DNA from: Azoarcus sp. L1K30 | GTDB lineage: Bacteria; Pseudomonadota; Gammaproteobacteria; Burkholderiales; Rhodocyclaceae | DNA: 64,000 nucleotides | Reading direction: 5' to 3' | Assembly (NCBI RefSeq): GCF_018122735.1 | Contig: NZ_JAGRRD010000001.1 | Location: 3,205,190-3,269,189 of the forward strand | Shown here: one piece after another, positions 38,905-48,165 of the stretch | Layout: every line of letters begins with the position of its first letter | Numbering within the stretch: the first letter of the stretch is position 1 | The notes under the pieces: generated by a model | The model's database searches: none | What the model was told of the DNA's origin: nothing | Seen by the model: only the letters and a program-made list of their open reading frames with translations | Made by a program: the position numbers and the translations under genes

Positions 38905-39360
38905 TCAGCGGAAGAAGCGACTGAGCCAGCCTCGATCCTTCTTTCTTTCCTTCTCGGCGATGAGGTCAACCATATTTGCCTTGACCGCCGCCACATAGTC
39001 AGCGTCGTCGCGTCTGATGTGATTGATCAACCAGGCGCTCAACAGCGTGTGCAGTTCGCTCGCAATGTCCTCACCGGCGCGAAAGCGACCAACGTATTCA
39101 TTGATGCGCCGGATGAACAGTTCGTGAACCTTGCGATGAGGCTTGCAGAACTGATAGCCTGCCTCTTCCTGCAGGCTCTCCTCAAACGCGAAGTGCGACA
39201 CGGTATAGTCGACCAACTCGTCGAGCGTCCGCCCGACGACGTCCTTGATGCCGCCGATGTTGGCCGACTCGAGCGTATTGATGTAGTCGACGATGCGCAT
39301 GTGTTGCTGATCGATCACCGTAATGCCGGTGTCGAGGTCGGGGGTCCAGGTGATGGGCAA
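38905..39360 (-). CDS. Bacteriohemerythrin
   Basis: A soluble oxygen-binding di-iron protein of 151 residues. Ligands appear in order: DQQHMRIV, SHFAFEESLQ, KPHRKVHELF and NHIRRDDADY. The C-terminus is basic (EKERKKDRGWLSRFFR). Possible roles are oxygen storage or delivery to respiratory enzymes, or oxygen sensing. It lies alone, and the window holds a second hemerythrin domain fused to a cyclase at 10831. Confidence 0.9.
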   Translation of the reverse strand: MPITWTPDLDTGITVIDQQHMRIVDYINTLESANIGGIKDVVGRTLDELVDYTVSHFAFEESLQEEAGYQFCKPHRKVHELFIRRINEYVGRFRAGEDIASELHTLLSAWLINHIRRDDADYVAAVKANMVDLIAEKERKKDRGWLSRFFR

Positions 39361-39689
39361 GGCCCTTCTCCGAAGAATCAGTCGGATTCAGCTTGCCAGG
39401 CGGGTGGCAGCGCTCAAGAACTGTGCATTCTATTCCAGGATCATTTCCTCAGGCTTGATCAAGGTCAACCCTGGTGCGATCACGGCAAGAAGGACAGTCC
39501 CGGACAGGCACGGTAACGGCCTCGAGTAAGGAAATCCCGACCTTCCCTCCCCGGCCCGCCGCACTTCGCCTGCGAGGCGCCGGCGGGCATCGTGCCCGGT
39601 GAAGTGCGCTTCGGGCATTCCTATACAATCGTGTCCGCTCGACTGCCCAATCCGGCGACACTCACTCTCGGTCATACAGGAGACTCATT
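39361..39689. other. Intergenic region before the antiporter gene
   Basis: 329 bases between divergent genes. An 8-base inverted repeat, GCCCGCCG (39554-39561) and CGGCGGGC (39581-39588), lacks a T run. A -10-like TATACA stands near 39623. I see no small gene with a ribosome site. Confidence 0.4.
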
Positions 39690-41555
39690 TTGGGCGAACA
39701 TGTGATGCTCACCATCGCAGCCATCACCTTGCTGGGTGGATTGTGCCAATGGCTCGCCTGGCGCTTGCGCCTGCCCGCCATTCTGTTCCTGCTCCTGACC
39801 GGCATCCTGGTCGGGCCGGGCACAGGCTGGCTCGTTCCCGACGACTTGATGGGAAACCTGTTGTTTCCGTTTGTCTCGCTGTCGGTGGCGGTGATTCTGT
39901 TCGAAGGCGCCCTGACGCTCAAATTCTCCGAAATCAGGGGTTTGCAGCACGTGGTGCGGCGCTTTGCCACGAGCGGCGTGCTGGTCACATGGACCGTCGC
40001 AGCGCTGGCCGCGCGGCTGATTGCGGGCTTCGACTGGGAGCTGGCCACCCTGTTTGGCGCGATCATGGTGGTGACCGGCCCCACGGTCATCGTACCCATG
40101 CTCCGTACCGTACGTCCGACGGCGCGAATCGCGAACATCCTGCGCTGGGAAGGCATCATCGTCGATCCGATCGGGGCTTTGCTGGCGGTGCTGGTGTTCG
40201 AATTCGTGGTGTCCACCGAAGCGGGCGGCGCACTCAGCGCGACGATCCTGCTTTTTCTCGGCATCATCGCCATCGGTGCGCTCACCGGCCTCATCGGCGG
40301 TTACGTGATGGGGGAGGCCCTGCGTCGCGACTGGCTGCCCAATTACCTGTTCAATGTCGCCACACTTGGCGCGGTCTTCTGCTGTTTCGCCTTTTCCAAC
40401 GCCGTGGCCGAAGAATCCGGGCTGCTTGCGGTGACGGTGATGGGAATCTACCTAGGCAACCGCAAAGGGGTGCCGATCGAGGAGATCCTGGCGTTCAAGG
40501 AAAGCCTGTCACTGCTGTTGATCACCGTGCTCTTCATCCTCCTCGCCGCGCGCCTGGACTTCACCCAGCTCGAGGCGCTGGGCTGGGTGGTGGTGGGCGT
40601 GTTTCTCGCCATCCAGTTCATCGCCCGCCCGCTCAAGGTCCTTTACTGCACCTGGGGATCGAGCATTACCTGGCAGGAACGCACACTGCTTGCCTGGATC
40701 GCCCCGCGCGGCATCGTTGCCGCCGCGGTCAGTGCCCTATTCGCACTCAAACTCGAACAGCGCGGCGTCCATCAGGCGGCGCTACTGGTGCCCCTGACCT
40801 TCGTCGTCATCATCGGCACCGTCGTGCTGCAGAGCCTGACCGCCGGGAAACTCGCCAGGATACTCAAGGTCGCCGAACCCGAGCCCGCGGGCTTCCTGAT
40901 CCTCGGCGCCAATCCGCTGGCGCGCAAGTTGGCGCAGGCACTCGAACAGCAGAAGATTCGGGTACTGCTGTGCGACACGCTGTGGGACAACGTCAGCCGT
41001 GCCCGCATGGCCGGGCTCAAGGCCTATTACGGCAACCCATTGTCCGAACATGCGGAAGTCTATCTCGACACCACCGGGCTCGGGCGCATGCTGGCAGTCA
41101 CCGCTGATGCGCATCTGAACGCACTGGCGTGCAACCGCTACAAAGGCGTGTTCGGCTCGAAATCGGTCTTTGCGCTGCGCGTGGGCGGCTCCACCACCGC
41201 CAACGGCCGCAGCGACACGGCACGCGAAGGTCGAACGGCCTTCAACGAGCATGTCGGCTATGTTGACCTTTCACGCCGTCTCTACCGTGGAGCGGAAGTA
41301 CGCCGCACGACCTTGTCGGAAGCCTTCACCATGGAGCATTTCCGCGCCATGCACGGCGACCACGCGACGCTGCTCTTCGCGATCGACCCCAAGGGCAACC
41401 TGGAAGTGTTCACAGCGGAAAACGCACTCGAACCCGCCCCCGGCTGGTCGGTGATGGCACTGGTCGATGCGGCACCGGTCGATGCGACACCGGACGAGGA
41501 TTCCGACTCCCTGATCGATACGGAAATCGGCAAGGCTCAGACCACTTCCGCGTGA
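39690..41555 (+). CDS. CPA1-type Na+(K+)/H+ antiporter with RCK/TrkA-N domain
   Basis: An inner-membrane cation/proton antiporter of 621 residues. The first 390 residues carry about 12 membrane segments of the Na_H_Exchanger family (LRLPAILFLLLTGILVGPGTG; LFGAIMVVTGPTVIVPML; IAPRGIVAAAVSALFAL). From about residue 400 an RCK_N (TrkA-N) nucleotide-binding domain follows (GFLILGANPLARKLAQAL), which usually gates such carriers by binding nucleotide. The best start is TTG 39690, 7 bases after AGGAG; the next in-frame ATG (39705) is too far from it. Confidence 0.88.
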   Translation: MGEHVMLTIAAITLLGGLCQWLAWRLRLPAILFLLLTGILVGPGTGWLVPDDLMGNLLFPFVSLSVAVILFEGALTLKFSEIRGLQHVVRRFATSGVLVTWTVAALAARLIAGFDWELATLFGAIMVVTGPTVIVPMLRTVRPTARIANILRWEGIIVDPIGALLAVLVFEFVVSTEAGGALSATILLFLGIIAIGALTGLIGGYVMGEALRRDWLPNYLFNVATLGAVFCCFAFSNAVAEESGLLAVTVMGIYLGNRKGVPIEEILAFKESLSLLLITVLFILLAARLDFTQLEALGWVVVGVFLAIQFIARPLKVLYCTWGSSITWQERTLLAWIAPRGIVAAAVSALFALKLEQRGVHQAALLVPLTFVVIIGTVVLQSLTAGKLARILKVAEPEPAGFLILGANPLARKLAQALEQQKIRVLLCDTLWDNVSRARMAGLKAYYGNPLSEHAEVYLDTTGLGRMLAVTADAHLNALACNRYKGVFGSKSVFALRVGGSTTANGRSDTAREGRTAFNEHVGYVDLSRRLYRGAEVRRTTLSEAFTMEHFRAMHGDHATLLFAIDPKGNLEVFTAENALEPAPGWSVMALVDAAPVDATPDEDSDSLIDTEIGKAQTTSA

Positions 41556-41663
41556 CAGCCGCGCGAAGACTCGTCGTGGCACATCGGCCATGGGCCATCT
41601 ACACTGATCTGGGCATTCTGCGAATTGCTCACAGTGTCTTGCCCATCCGGAGAAGGAGTAGTC

Positions 41664-42161
41664 ATGACCCACTCTTCCGCACAGGTAGAGCCCGTACTGA
41701 CGACACTACCGGCTCTGCTGCAGACGATCGAGGGCACGCTTGCCGTACCGACCGCGGACAACGCACTGGCCACACTTGCCTTCGACGGCTTCCGCTATTT
41801 GAGCACAATGGCGTTTGCGCACTCGCAGCCTGCGCTGGCACTGCTCTATGACCTCGAAATCGTCCTTGTCGGCATACGTCCGGGCAGCCAGCTGCTCGAT
41901 TTCAAGATCTACGTCAGGCTCAGGGAGAGCGTCAGAACACAACTCGAAAAGGCCGGCGCCGAGACCCTGATCGGAGAAACACTGTCACTGGCCGGCGCGA
42001 TCAGCGGGTCCGTAGCGCTGTGGGCCACGACCTTCCCGGAGGTGCAGGCCCGGATGCGGCTGGACATGCCTCAGTGCCCGCCCTCCATCAGTTTCGTCGT
42101 GCATCCGGCACCTGAAAAGCCGAACCCGTTTCATGGCGGCGGACATTCGTTCAGCCTCTAG
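41664..42161 (+). CDS. Hypothetical cytoplasmic protein
   Basis: A 165-residue protein that I do not recognise. ATG 41664 has AAGGAG 6 bases upstream, a strong site. The protein is largely helical by composition, with no signal peptide, cysteine pairs or membrane segment; the tail is HPAPEKPNPFHGGGHSFSL. It is downstream of the antiporter by 108 bases and convergent with a DUF1127 gene. Codon use is like its neighbours, so it is probably a real gene. Confidence 0.65.
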   Translation: MTHSSAQVEPVLTTLPALLQTIEGTLAVPTADNALATLAFDGFRYLSTMAFAHSQPALALLYDLEIVLVGIRPGSQLLDFKIYVRLRESVRTQLEKAGAETLIGETLSLAGAISGSVALWATTFPEVQARMRLDMPQCPPSISFVVHPAPEKPNPFHGGGHSFSL

Positions 42162-42206
42162 GAATGTCCCTGAAGGGCCGCCGCCGGCAGACACCGCAGT
42201 ACGGGT

Positions 42207-42434
42207 TCATTCGCGCCAGAATGGCTTGTCTGCACCGAAATTGGCCTCGGCGCGGCTGATACCAACGTCGCGCAGGATTGCATCATCGAGTTCGCGCAAT
42301 TCGCGCCGCTGGCGGGCACGCAGACGCCAGATGCTCACGATGGATGCAGCGCGACCGATCCACTCGATCACGGAAGCACGCGGCGCCGACCGACGCTGAA
42401 CGGGATCGCTGATGCATTGGCTTGCCTGGCTCAT
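42207..42434 (-). CDS. DUF1127 small protein
   Basis: A 75-residue basic protein. The C-terminal part (RRELRELDDAILRDVGISRAEA) is the DUF1127 motif, found in small RNA-linked or stress-related proteins of Proteobacteria. AAGGAG lies 7 bases before ATG 42434. It faces the LysR gene at 42596. Confidence 0.88.
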   Translation of the reverse strand: MSQASQCISDPVQRRSAPRASVIEWIGRAASIVSIWRLRARQRRELRELDDAILRDVGISRAEANFGADKPFWRE

Positions 42435-42595
42435 GACGCACTCCTTGAACGGGATTGGGATGACTCAAGCTTGGCCTCCGGGGGCAATACGATCCAATCG
42501 TTTTTCGGGATTTCCCCGTTCAGGAAATGTGATGGCGTGACGCCCGCAACTGCGCTTTACTACTATCCGGACACACTGCCAGCGGAGACCGCATC

Positions 42596-43501
42596 GTGGA
42601 GCTCTATCACCTCAGAACCTTCGTCACGGTTGCCGAAGAACAGCATCTGACGCGCGCGGCCGAGCGCCTGTTTACCAGCCAGCCCGCCATCAGCGCGCAT
42701 ATCAAGGCACTTGAAGAAGAACTTGGGCTCAACCTCTTCGACCGCACGCCCAAAGGCATGCAACTCACGGCCGCAGGCGAACTCCTGCTCGATCATGCGC
42801 AACGCGCACTGACAGCTGCCGGCGACTTCCTTCACCTTGCCAAGGGCATGCAGCGCGAACTGCTGGGCAGCATTCGTATCGGTCTCAACACCGACGCTGA
42901 ATTTCTGCGACTGGTCGAATTGCAGGCTGGCCTGAGCGCGCACTACCCCCGGCTCGGGATCGAGTTCATGTCGGGCCGCACCGGTGCCAACATTCCCGCC
43001 CTGCGTATCGGCCGTCTCGATGCCGCCTTCATCAGCGGTGATTGCGATGAGCCGCTGCTCGAGTCCCACATCCTGCGCGAAGAGGAAATGGCAGTCGCCG
43101 TGCCGCACGCATTGCGCGACCAGATCGCCTCGCCGGACATCGCCGCGCTGGCGCGTCTGCCATGGGTCTATACCTCGCCCGACTGCGCCTACTATCAGTT
43201 GATGCAGCCATTGTTCGAAGCGCACGGCTGCAAACCGGTGAAGACCATGCTGGCTGACCAGGAAGATGCGATGAAGGCGATGGTGGCCGCCGGGGTCGGG
43301 CTCGGCATCATGCGCAAGAGCGAAGTCGAACAGGCCGAACGTTCCGGCACGATGCACGTATTGCCGATGGACTTGCCCACGATCAGCCTGCGCTTCGCCT
43401 ATCTCAGGACGCGCGCCAACGACCCCGTCATTCGTGCCGTCGTTTCAGAACTTTCGGCCATCTGGGCGCTGGAACCCGAACAGCAGCGCAAAGCAGTCTG
43501 A
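42596..43501 (+). CDS. LysR-family transcription regulator
   Basis: A 301-residue regulator with the N-terminal winged helix at about 2-60 (TFVTVAEEQHLTRAAERLFTSQPAISAHIKALEEELG) and a LysR effector domain from about 90. The start is GTG 42596. The helix-turn-helix residues fit the family at every core position. It has no obvious operon; it faces the DUF1127 gene across 161 bases and may control it. Confidence 0.85.
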   Translation: MELYHLRTFVTVAEEQHLTRAAERLFTSQPAISAHIKALEEELGLNLFDRTPKGMQLTAAGELLLDHAQRALTAAGDFLHLAKGMQRELLGSIRIGLNTDAEFLRLVELQAGLSAHYPRLGIEFMSGRTGANIPALRIGRLDAAFISGDCDEPLLESHILREEEMAVAVPHALRDQIASPDIAALARLPWVYTSPDCAYYQLMQPLFEAHGCKPVKTMLADQEDAMKAMVAAGVGLGIMRKSEVEQAERSGTMHVLPMDLPTISLRFAYLRTRANDPVIRAVVSELSAIWALEPEQQRKAV

Positions 43502-43520
43502 GTGACTGCTCACCGCCCGT

Positions 43521-44540
43521 TCAGTTCCAGCTATCCGCCCAGCCGTCGAAGCTGCCGCGTACATGAAAGCGGCTGGCCACTTCCACGAGCGCCGCGGTCA
43601 TCGGTGCGTCAAACGGGCTGTGCCCGGCGGCGTCGATGAAGCGTAGCCGGCTGCCCGGCAGCGCATGTTGCAGCTTGCGTGCGTTGGCAGGGCGGCAAAC
43701 GAAGTCGAGGCGACCGTGCAGAATGGCCACCGGCATCCCCGCCATTGCCGCCGCACAACGCAGCGCCTCGGCTTCGCCGATGAAGCAATCATTGGCAAGG
43801 TAATGCGCCTGGATACGGTACTTGTCGAGCGCCAGGTCCAGCGCATCGGCCGATAGCGGCGCCTCCGCCGGCGGCAGGCGGCCGGGGCTGGACAGCGCCG
43901 CTTCCCATTGCATCCAGCGCTGCAAGGCGCGCGCGGCAGTCAGACGGTCTGGTGAGCGCAAGGCATCGAGATAGTGTTGCGCAATGTTCGCCTGCCCGCT
44001 TTCGTCGAGGTAGTCGGCGAGGCGCTCCCACGCCACGGGCAGCAAAGCGGAAGCGCCGCGAAAGAACCAGTCGAGATCGTCCTGCCCGGTGAGGAAGATC
44101 CCGCGCAGGATGGCACCGCTGCAGGCCTCGGGATGACGGGCACAGTAGGCCAGCGCCAGGCTCGCCCCCCACGAGCCGCCGAACACCAGCCAGCGCTCGA
44201 TGCCGAGATGGCTGCGCAGTCTCTCGATATCGGCGACAAGGTGATCCGTGGTGTTTGCTGCAATCTCGCCACGCGGCGTACTGCGCCCGCAACCACGTTG
44301 ATCGAACAGTACGATGCGGAAGAGGGCGGGGTCGAGCAGCTGCCGATGACGTTCGCTGCAGCCGCTGCCCGGTCCGCCATGCAGGAAAATCACCGGCATG
44401 CCGTCCGCAACGCCACATTCCTCGAAATAGAGGTGATGGCCATCGCCCACGTCCAGATGGCCGTGGCTGAAGGGCTCGATCGGATCGAACAGGACGCCGG
44501 CAGCAGCACGGTCGGGCGTCGAATTGGGGGCTTGGGTCAT
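43521..44540 (-). CDS. pip: Proline iminopeptidase
   Basis: A cytoplasmic alpha/beta hydrolase of 339 residues that removes N-terminal proline from peptides. The oxyanion region HGGPGSGCSERH, the nucleophile elbow GGSWGASLALAY and the C-terminal histidine in DAAGHSPFD are all present, as is the family's DQRGCGRSTP. The start is put at ATG 44540 (MTQAPNST); the longer frame upstream shows no family similarity. It is divergent from pqqA. Confidence 0.92.
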   Translation of the reverse strand: MTQAPNSTPDRAAAGVLFDPIEPFSHGHLDVGDGHHLYFEECGVADGMPVIFLHGGPGSGCSERHRQLLDPALFRIVLFDQRGCGRSTPRGEIAANTTDHLVADIERLRSHLGIERWLVFGGSWGASLALAYCARHPEACSGAILRGIFLTGQDDLDWFFRGASALLPVAWERLADYLDESGQANIAQHYLDALRSPDRLTAARALQRWMQWEAALSSPGRLPPAEAPLSADALDLALDKYRIQAHYLANDCFIGEAEALRCAAAMAGMPVAILHGRLDFVCRPANARKLQHALPGSRLRFIDAAGHSPFDAPMTAALVEVASRFHVRGSFDGWADSWN

Positions 44541-44733
44541 TTCCTGATCATAGCCCGCCCGCGTACGGATTTTCGACGCCCGACCGAAGCCGTCTTCCCG
44601 CGCACGCAATCTACAGAAAATCGCTATCGACCTTTCAAGGCTTGTGCGACGCGCCCCGCCAACCGACGGCGCACCATGCAGTCGTGCGCTGCCGAGTTGG
44701 CGGCCACCATTCGACAACCATCGGAGACGAACC

Positions 44734-44808
44734 ATGAAATGGGAAACCCCTGCAGCCTGCGATTTTCGTTTTGGATTTGAAATCACGATGTACATCGCCA
44801 CGCGTTGA
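44734..44808 (+). CDS. pqqA: PQQ precursor peptide PqqA
   Basis: A 24-residue peptide, MKWETPAACDFRFGFEITMY and four more residues (IATR), whose Glu and Tyr in FEITMY are joined to make pyrroloquinoline quinone. The spacing Glu-x3-Tyr and length match PqqA exactly. GGAGA lies about 9 bases before ATG 44734. It is the first gene of pqqABCDE. Confidence 0.96.
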   Translation: MKWETPAACDFRFGFEITMYIATR

Positions 44809-44817
44809 TGTATGCCG

Positions 44818-44843
44818 GTGAAGCGGCCATCCGGTCGCTTCAC
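44818..44843 (+). promoter_or_regulatory. Stem-loop between pqqA and pqqB
   Basis: GTGAAGCGGCC (44818-44828) pairs with GGTCGCTTCAC (44833-44843), an 11-base stem with one G-U pair and a 4-base loop. There is no T run after it, so it is more likely an RNA stability or attenuation element that keeps pqqA message above that of pqqBCDE than a full stop. Confidence 0.7.
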
Positions 44844-44865
44844 CCACGAATGAACGGGGGGAAGC

Positions 44866-45780
44866 GTGAGAATACGTGTACTGGGCGCAGGCGCCGGCGG
44901 TGGATTCCCGCAATGGAACTGCAACTGCCCGAATTGCGACGGACTGCGCAAAGGCCACATCCGCGCCACGGCCCGGACCCAGTCGTCGATTGCAGTCAGC
45001 GGTGACAGCGAGCACTGGGTACTGTTCAACGCCTCGCCCGACGTGCTGCAGCAGTTGCGCAACTTTCCCGAGCTGCAACCCGCCCGCGCCCTGCGCGATA
45101 CCGCCATCGTGGCCATCGCGCTCATCGACGCGCAGATCGACCACACGACGGGTCTCTACATGCTGCGCGAACATCGCCAACCGTGGCCGGTCTGGTGCAC
45201 CGCCGAAGTGCGCGAGGACCTGTCGGTGGGCAATCCCCTGTTCGGCGTGCTGGGCCACTACGCCGGCATCGGCTGGAACGAGATCCCGCTGGCGGGCAGC
45301 TTCGCCATCGCCGGCGCGCCGGGCCTTGAGTTCGAGGCACTGCCACTGACCAGCAATGCACCGCCGTACTCGCCTCATCGCGATCACCCCCGCCCCGGTG
45401 ACAATATCGGCGTCAGCCTGATCAACACCACCAACGGCAAGCGCCTGTTCTACGCCCCCGGCCTGGGCGAGATGGAGCGCCACGTGTGGGCCGCGATGGA
45501 GCAGGCCGACTGCGTACTGGTCGATGGCACCTTATGGACCGATGACGAGATGATCCGCCTCGGCGCCTCGCAGAAGACCTCGCGGGCCATGGGCCACCTG
45601 CCCCAGAGCGGCGCCGGCGGCATGCTCGAATGGCTGGATCGTCTGCCCGCCACCACGCGCAAGGTACTGATCCACATCAACAACACCAACCCGATCCTCG
45701 ACGAAGACAGCCCCCAGCGCGCCACGCTGACGGCACACGGCATCGAGGTCGCTTTCGACGGCATGGAGATCGAACTGTGA
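44866..45780 (+). CDS. pqqB: PQQ biosynthesis protein PqqB
   Basis: A 304-residue cytoplasmic metallo-beta-lactamase-fold oxygenase of PQQ synthesis. The start GTG 44866 follows GGGGGGAAGC. The N-terminus [24 protein letters not shown] and the following zinc-binding Cys pattern match PqqB, as do [15 protein letters not shown] and [10 protein letters not shown]. The stop overlaps the GTG of pqqC. Confidence 0.95.
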   Translation: MRIRVLGAGAGGGFPQWNCNCPNCDGLRKGHIRATARTQSSIAVSGDSEHWVLFNASPDVLQQLRNFPELQPARALRDTAIVAIALIDAQIDHTTGLYMLREHRQPWPVWCTAEVREDLSVGNPLFGVLGHYAGIGWNEIPLAGSFAIAGAPGLEFEALPLTSNAPPYSPHRDHPRPGDNIGVSLINTTNGKRLFYAPGLGEMERHVWAAMEQADCVLVDGTLWTDDEMIRLGASQKTSRAMGHLPQSGAGGMLEWLDRLPATTRKVLIHINNTNPILDEDSPQRATLTAHGIEVAFDGMEIEL

Positions 45781-46568
45781 TCGCTTTCGACACCGACAAT
45801 ACCATCGAGCATATCGCCGACATCAGCCTCGCCGACGAGCAGGACGCCCCCTGGCGTACCGACGAGTTCGAAGCCCTGCTGCGCGAAAAGGGCACCAGCT
45901 ACCATATTCACCACCCGTTCCACCGCATGATGGCGGCCGGCACGCTGACCCCGGCGCAACTGCGCGGCTGGGTGGCCAACCGCTTCTATTACCAGATCGC
46001 CATCCCGGTCAAGGACGCGGCGATACTGTCCAACTGCCCGGATCGCGAAATCCGTCGCGAATGGATACAGCGCATCCTCGACCACGACGGCTGCCACATC
46101 GGCGACGTCGACGACGCCGGCGGGATCGAAGCCTGGATCCGCCTCGGAGAGGCCGTCGGCCTCAGTCGCGATGATGTGACCTCGCTGCGCTTTGTCGCAC
46201 CTGCTGCGCGCTTCGCGGTCGACGCCTACATCAACTTCGCGCGCCAGCGCCCATGGCAGGAGGCGGTCGCGTCCAGCCTGACCGAGCTCTTCGCACCCCA
46301 TATCCACCAGCAGCGCATCGACACCTGGCCCACGCAGTACCCGTGGGTCGATCCCGCCGGACTGCAGTACTTCAAGAACAGGCTCACCCAGGCCCGACGC
46401 GATGTCGCCCACGGCCTGCGCTTCACGCTGGCGTACTTCAGCCAAAGCCGGGCGATGCAGCAGCGCGCCCTCGACATCCTGCAATTCAAGCTCGACGTGC
46501 TGTGGGCGCTGGCCGACGCGATCATGCTCGACCAGTGCGAGATCGAGATCGTGGGGCCGAAATCATGA
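45777..46568 (+). CDS. pqqC: PQQ synthase PqqC
   Basis: The 263-residue cytoplasmic oxidase that performs the last ring closure and oxidation giving PQQ without a metal. Conserved segments are [38 protein letters not shown] and [28 protein letters not shown]. The start is GTG 45777, overlapping the pqqB stop (GTGA); this gives a length about 10 residues over the usual 250. The stop overlaps pqqD (ATGA). Confidence 0.95.
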   Translation: MIAFDTDNTIEHIADISLADEQDAPWRTDEFEALLREKGTSYHIHHPFHRMMAAGTLTPAQLRGWVANRFYYQIAIPVKDAAILSNCPDREIRREWIQRILDHDGCHIGDVDDAGGIEAWIRLGEAVGLSRDDVTSLRFVAPAARFAVDAYINFARQRPWQEAVASSLTELFAPHIHQQRIDTWPTQYPWVDPAGLQYFKNRLTQARRDVAHGLRFTLAYFSQSRAMQQRALDILQFKLDVLWALADAIMLDQCEIEIVGPKS

Positions 46569-46843
46569 CCGCCACCGTGACCGAACCGGTCGTCGCGCCG
46601 CGTCTGTCGAAGAAATTCCGCCTGCAGTGGGAAGACGCGCAACACGCCTGGGTGCTCCTTTACCCCGAAGGCATGGTGAAACTCAACCAGAGCGCGGGCG
46701 AGATTCTCAGCCGCTGCAACGGCGAAAGGACGCTGACCGAGCTGGTTGCGGACCTCGAGCAGACTTTCGACACCACCGGCCTTCAGGCCGACGTTGTCGC
46801 CTTTCTGCGCATGGCGCGGCAGCAACTCTGGATCGAGTACTGA
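46565..46843 (+). CDS. pqqD: PqqA-binding chaperone PqqD
   Basis: A 92-residue peptide chaperone that presents PqqA to PqqE. The family core [22 protein letters not shown] and [19 protein letters not shown] is complete. ATG 46565 overlaps the pqqC stop. The stop is 3 bases before pqqE. Confidence 0.95.
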   Translation: MTATVTEPVVAPRLSKKFRLQWEDAQHAWVLLYPEGMVKLNQSAGEILSRCNGERTLTELVADLEQTFDTTGLQADVVAFLRMARQQLWIEY

Positions 46844-46846
46844 GAA

Positions 46847-48013
46847 ATGAACGACACCACGTCCCTGCTGCTCCAGCCTGCCGCGCAGGTCGGTCCGCCG
46901 CTGTGGCTGCTGGCCGAACTTACCTACCGGTGCCCGCTGCATTGCGTGTTCTGCTACAACCCCGTGGATTTCGCCCACCACCCGGACGAACTCTCCACCG
47001 AAGACTGGCTGCGGGTGTTGCGCGAGGCGCGCGCAGCAGGCAGCGTGCAGTGTGGCTTCTCGGGCGGCGAACCGCTACTGCGCGACGACCTCGAGATACT
47101 CGTGGCCGAAGCGCACAGGCTGGGCTTCTACACCAATCTGCTCACCTCCGGCGTCGGCCTCACCGAAGATCGTGCCGCGGCGCTCAAAGCTGCCGGGCTG
47201 GACCACATCCAGCTCTCGTTTCAGGATTCCACCCGCGAGCTCAACGATTTCCTGTCGCATACCCGCACCTTCGAGCTCAAGCAGAAGGTGGCCGCCATCA
47301 TCAAGGCCAACGGCTGGCCAATGGTGATGAACTGCGTCGTGCATCGCCTCAATATCGACTACATCGACCGCATCATCGACATGGCGGTGGCGCTGGATGC
47401 CGAATACCTCGAACTCGCCAACAGCCAGTACTACTCATGGGCGCTGCTCAACCGCGACCAGCTGTTGCCCTCACGCGAGCAAATCGAGCGCGCCGAACGC
47501 ATCACCAACGAACGCCGGGCACAGTACGGCGAGCGCATCCGAATCTTCTTCGTCGTGCCCGACTATTACGAAAACCGGCCCAAGAAATGCATGAACGGCT
47601 GGGGCAATGTCTTTCTCACGGTGACGCCTGACGGCACCGCGCTGCCCTGCCACACCGCGGGCATGCTGCCGGGTCTGAGCTTTCCCAATGTCCGCGACAT
47701 GGATGTCAAGGCCATCTGGTACGACTCCGAGGGTTTCAACCGCTACCGTGGTGACGCCTGGATGAAGGACAGCTGCCGCAGCTGCCCCGACAAGGAGAAA
47801 GACCTCGGCGGCTGCCGCTGCCAGGCCTTCATGCTCACTGGCGACCCGGCCGCCGCCGATCCGGTGTGCGACAAGTCGCCCCATCGCCACGTCGTGACGG
47901 CAGCCGTCGACCGCGCACAGGGACAGCTGCCGGCCGTTCACGAGGCGCCGCTGGTGTTTCGCAGCCCCGAAGAATCGAGGCGCAGGCGCGCCATCACGGC
48001 ATCCGTTCGCTAG
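46847..48013 (+). CDS. pqqE: Radical SAM enzyme PqqE
   Basis: A 388-residue cytoplasmic radical SAM/SPASM enzyme that makes the Glu-Tyr carbon bond in PqqA. The radical SAM cluster motif is TYRCPLHCVFCYNP, followed by GGEPLLRDD. The SPASM auxiliary-cluster cysteines are in KKCMNGWGN, ALPCHTAG, SCRSCPDKE and GGCRCQAF. The start is ATG 46847. A stretch of about 45 residues after the last cysteine is a variable tail. It ends the pqqABCDE cluster; no pqqF protease follows. Confidence 0.95.
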   Translation: MNDTTSLLLQPAAQVGPPLWLLAELTYRCPLHCVFCYNPVDFAHHPDELSTEDWLRVLREARAAGSVQCGFSGGEPLLRDDLEILVAEAHRLGFYTNLLTSGVGLTEDRAAALKAAGLDHIQLSFQDSTRELNDFLSHTRTFELKQKVAAIIKANGWPMVMNCVVHRLNIDYIDRIIDMAVALDAEYLELANSQYYSWALLNRDQLLPSREQIERAERITNERRAQYGERIRIFFVVPDYYENRPKKCMNGWGNVFLTVTPDGTALPCHTAGMLPGLSFPNVRDMDVKAIWYDSEGFNRYRGDAWMKDSCRSCPDKEKDLGGCRCQAFMLTGDPAAADPVCDKSPHRHVVTAAVDRAQGQLPAVHEAPLVFRSPEESRRRRAITASVR

Positions 48014-48165
48014 CGTATTGAGTGCTTTAGATGACCCTTGTCTCGAGTGGCGGTTGTCGACGCGCTCCTCGCCCGTGAACGCTCGGGGAAATGGCGGAAG
48101 CGGAGGCCTCCCTTTCTAAGAGGACGTGGCAGAGGTTTCAGGGAGCACTGCCTGCACCCCATCCC

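Noticed and set aside
39554-39588. Hairpin GCCCGCCG/CGGCGGGC as a terminator
   Set aside because: There is no T run on either strand and the GC-rich arms are common in this DNA.
39599-41107. Plus-strand frame overlapping the antiporter in another phase
   Set aside because: The antiporter phase shows membrane segments and an RCK domain. The overlapping phase is Arg- and His-rich and has none.
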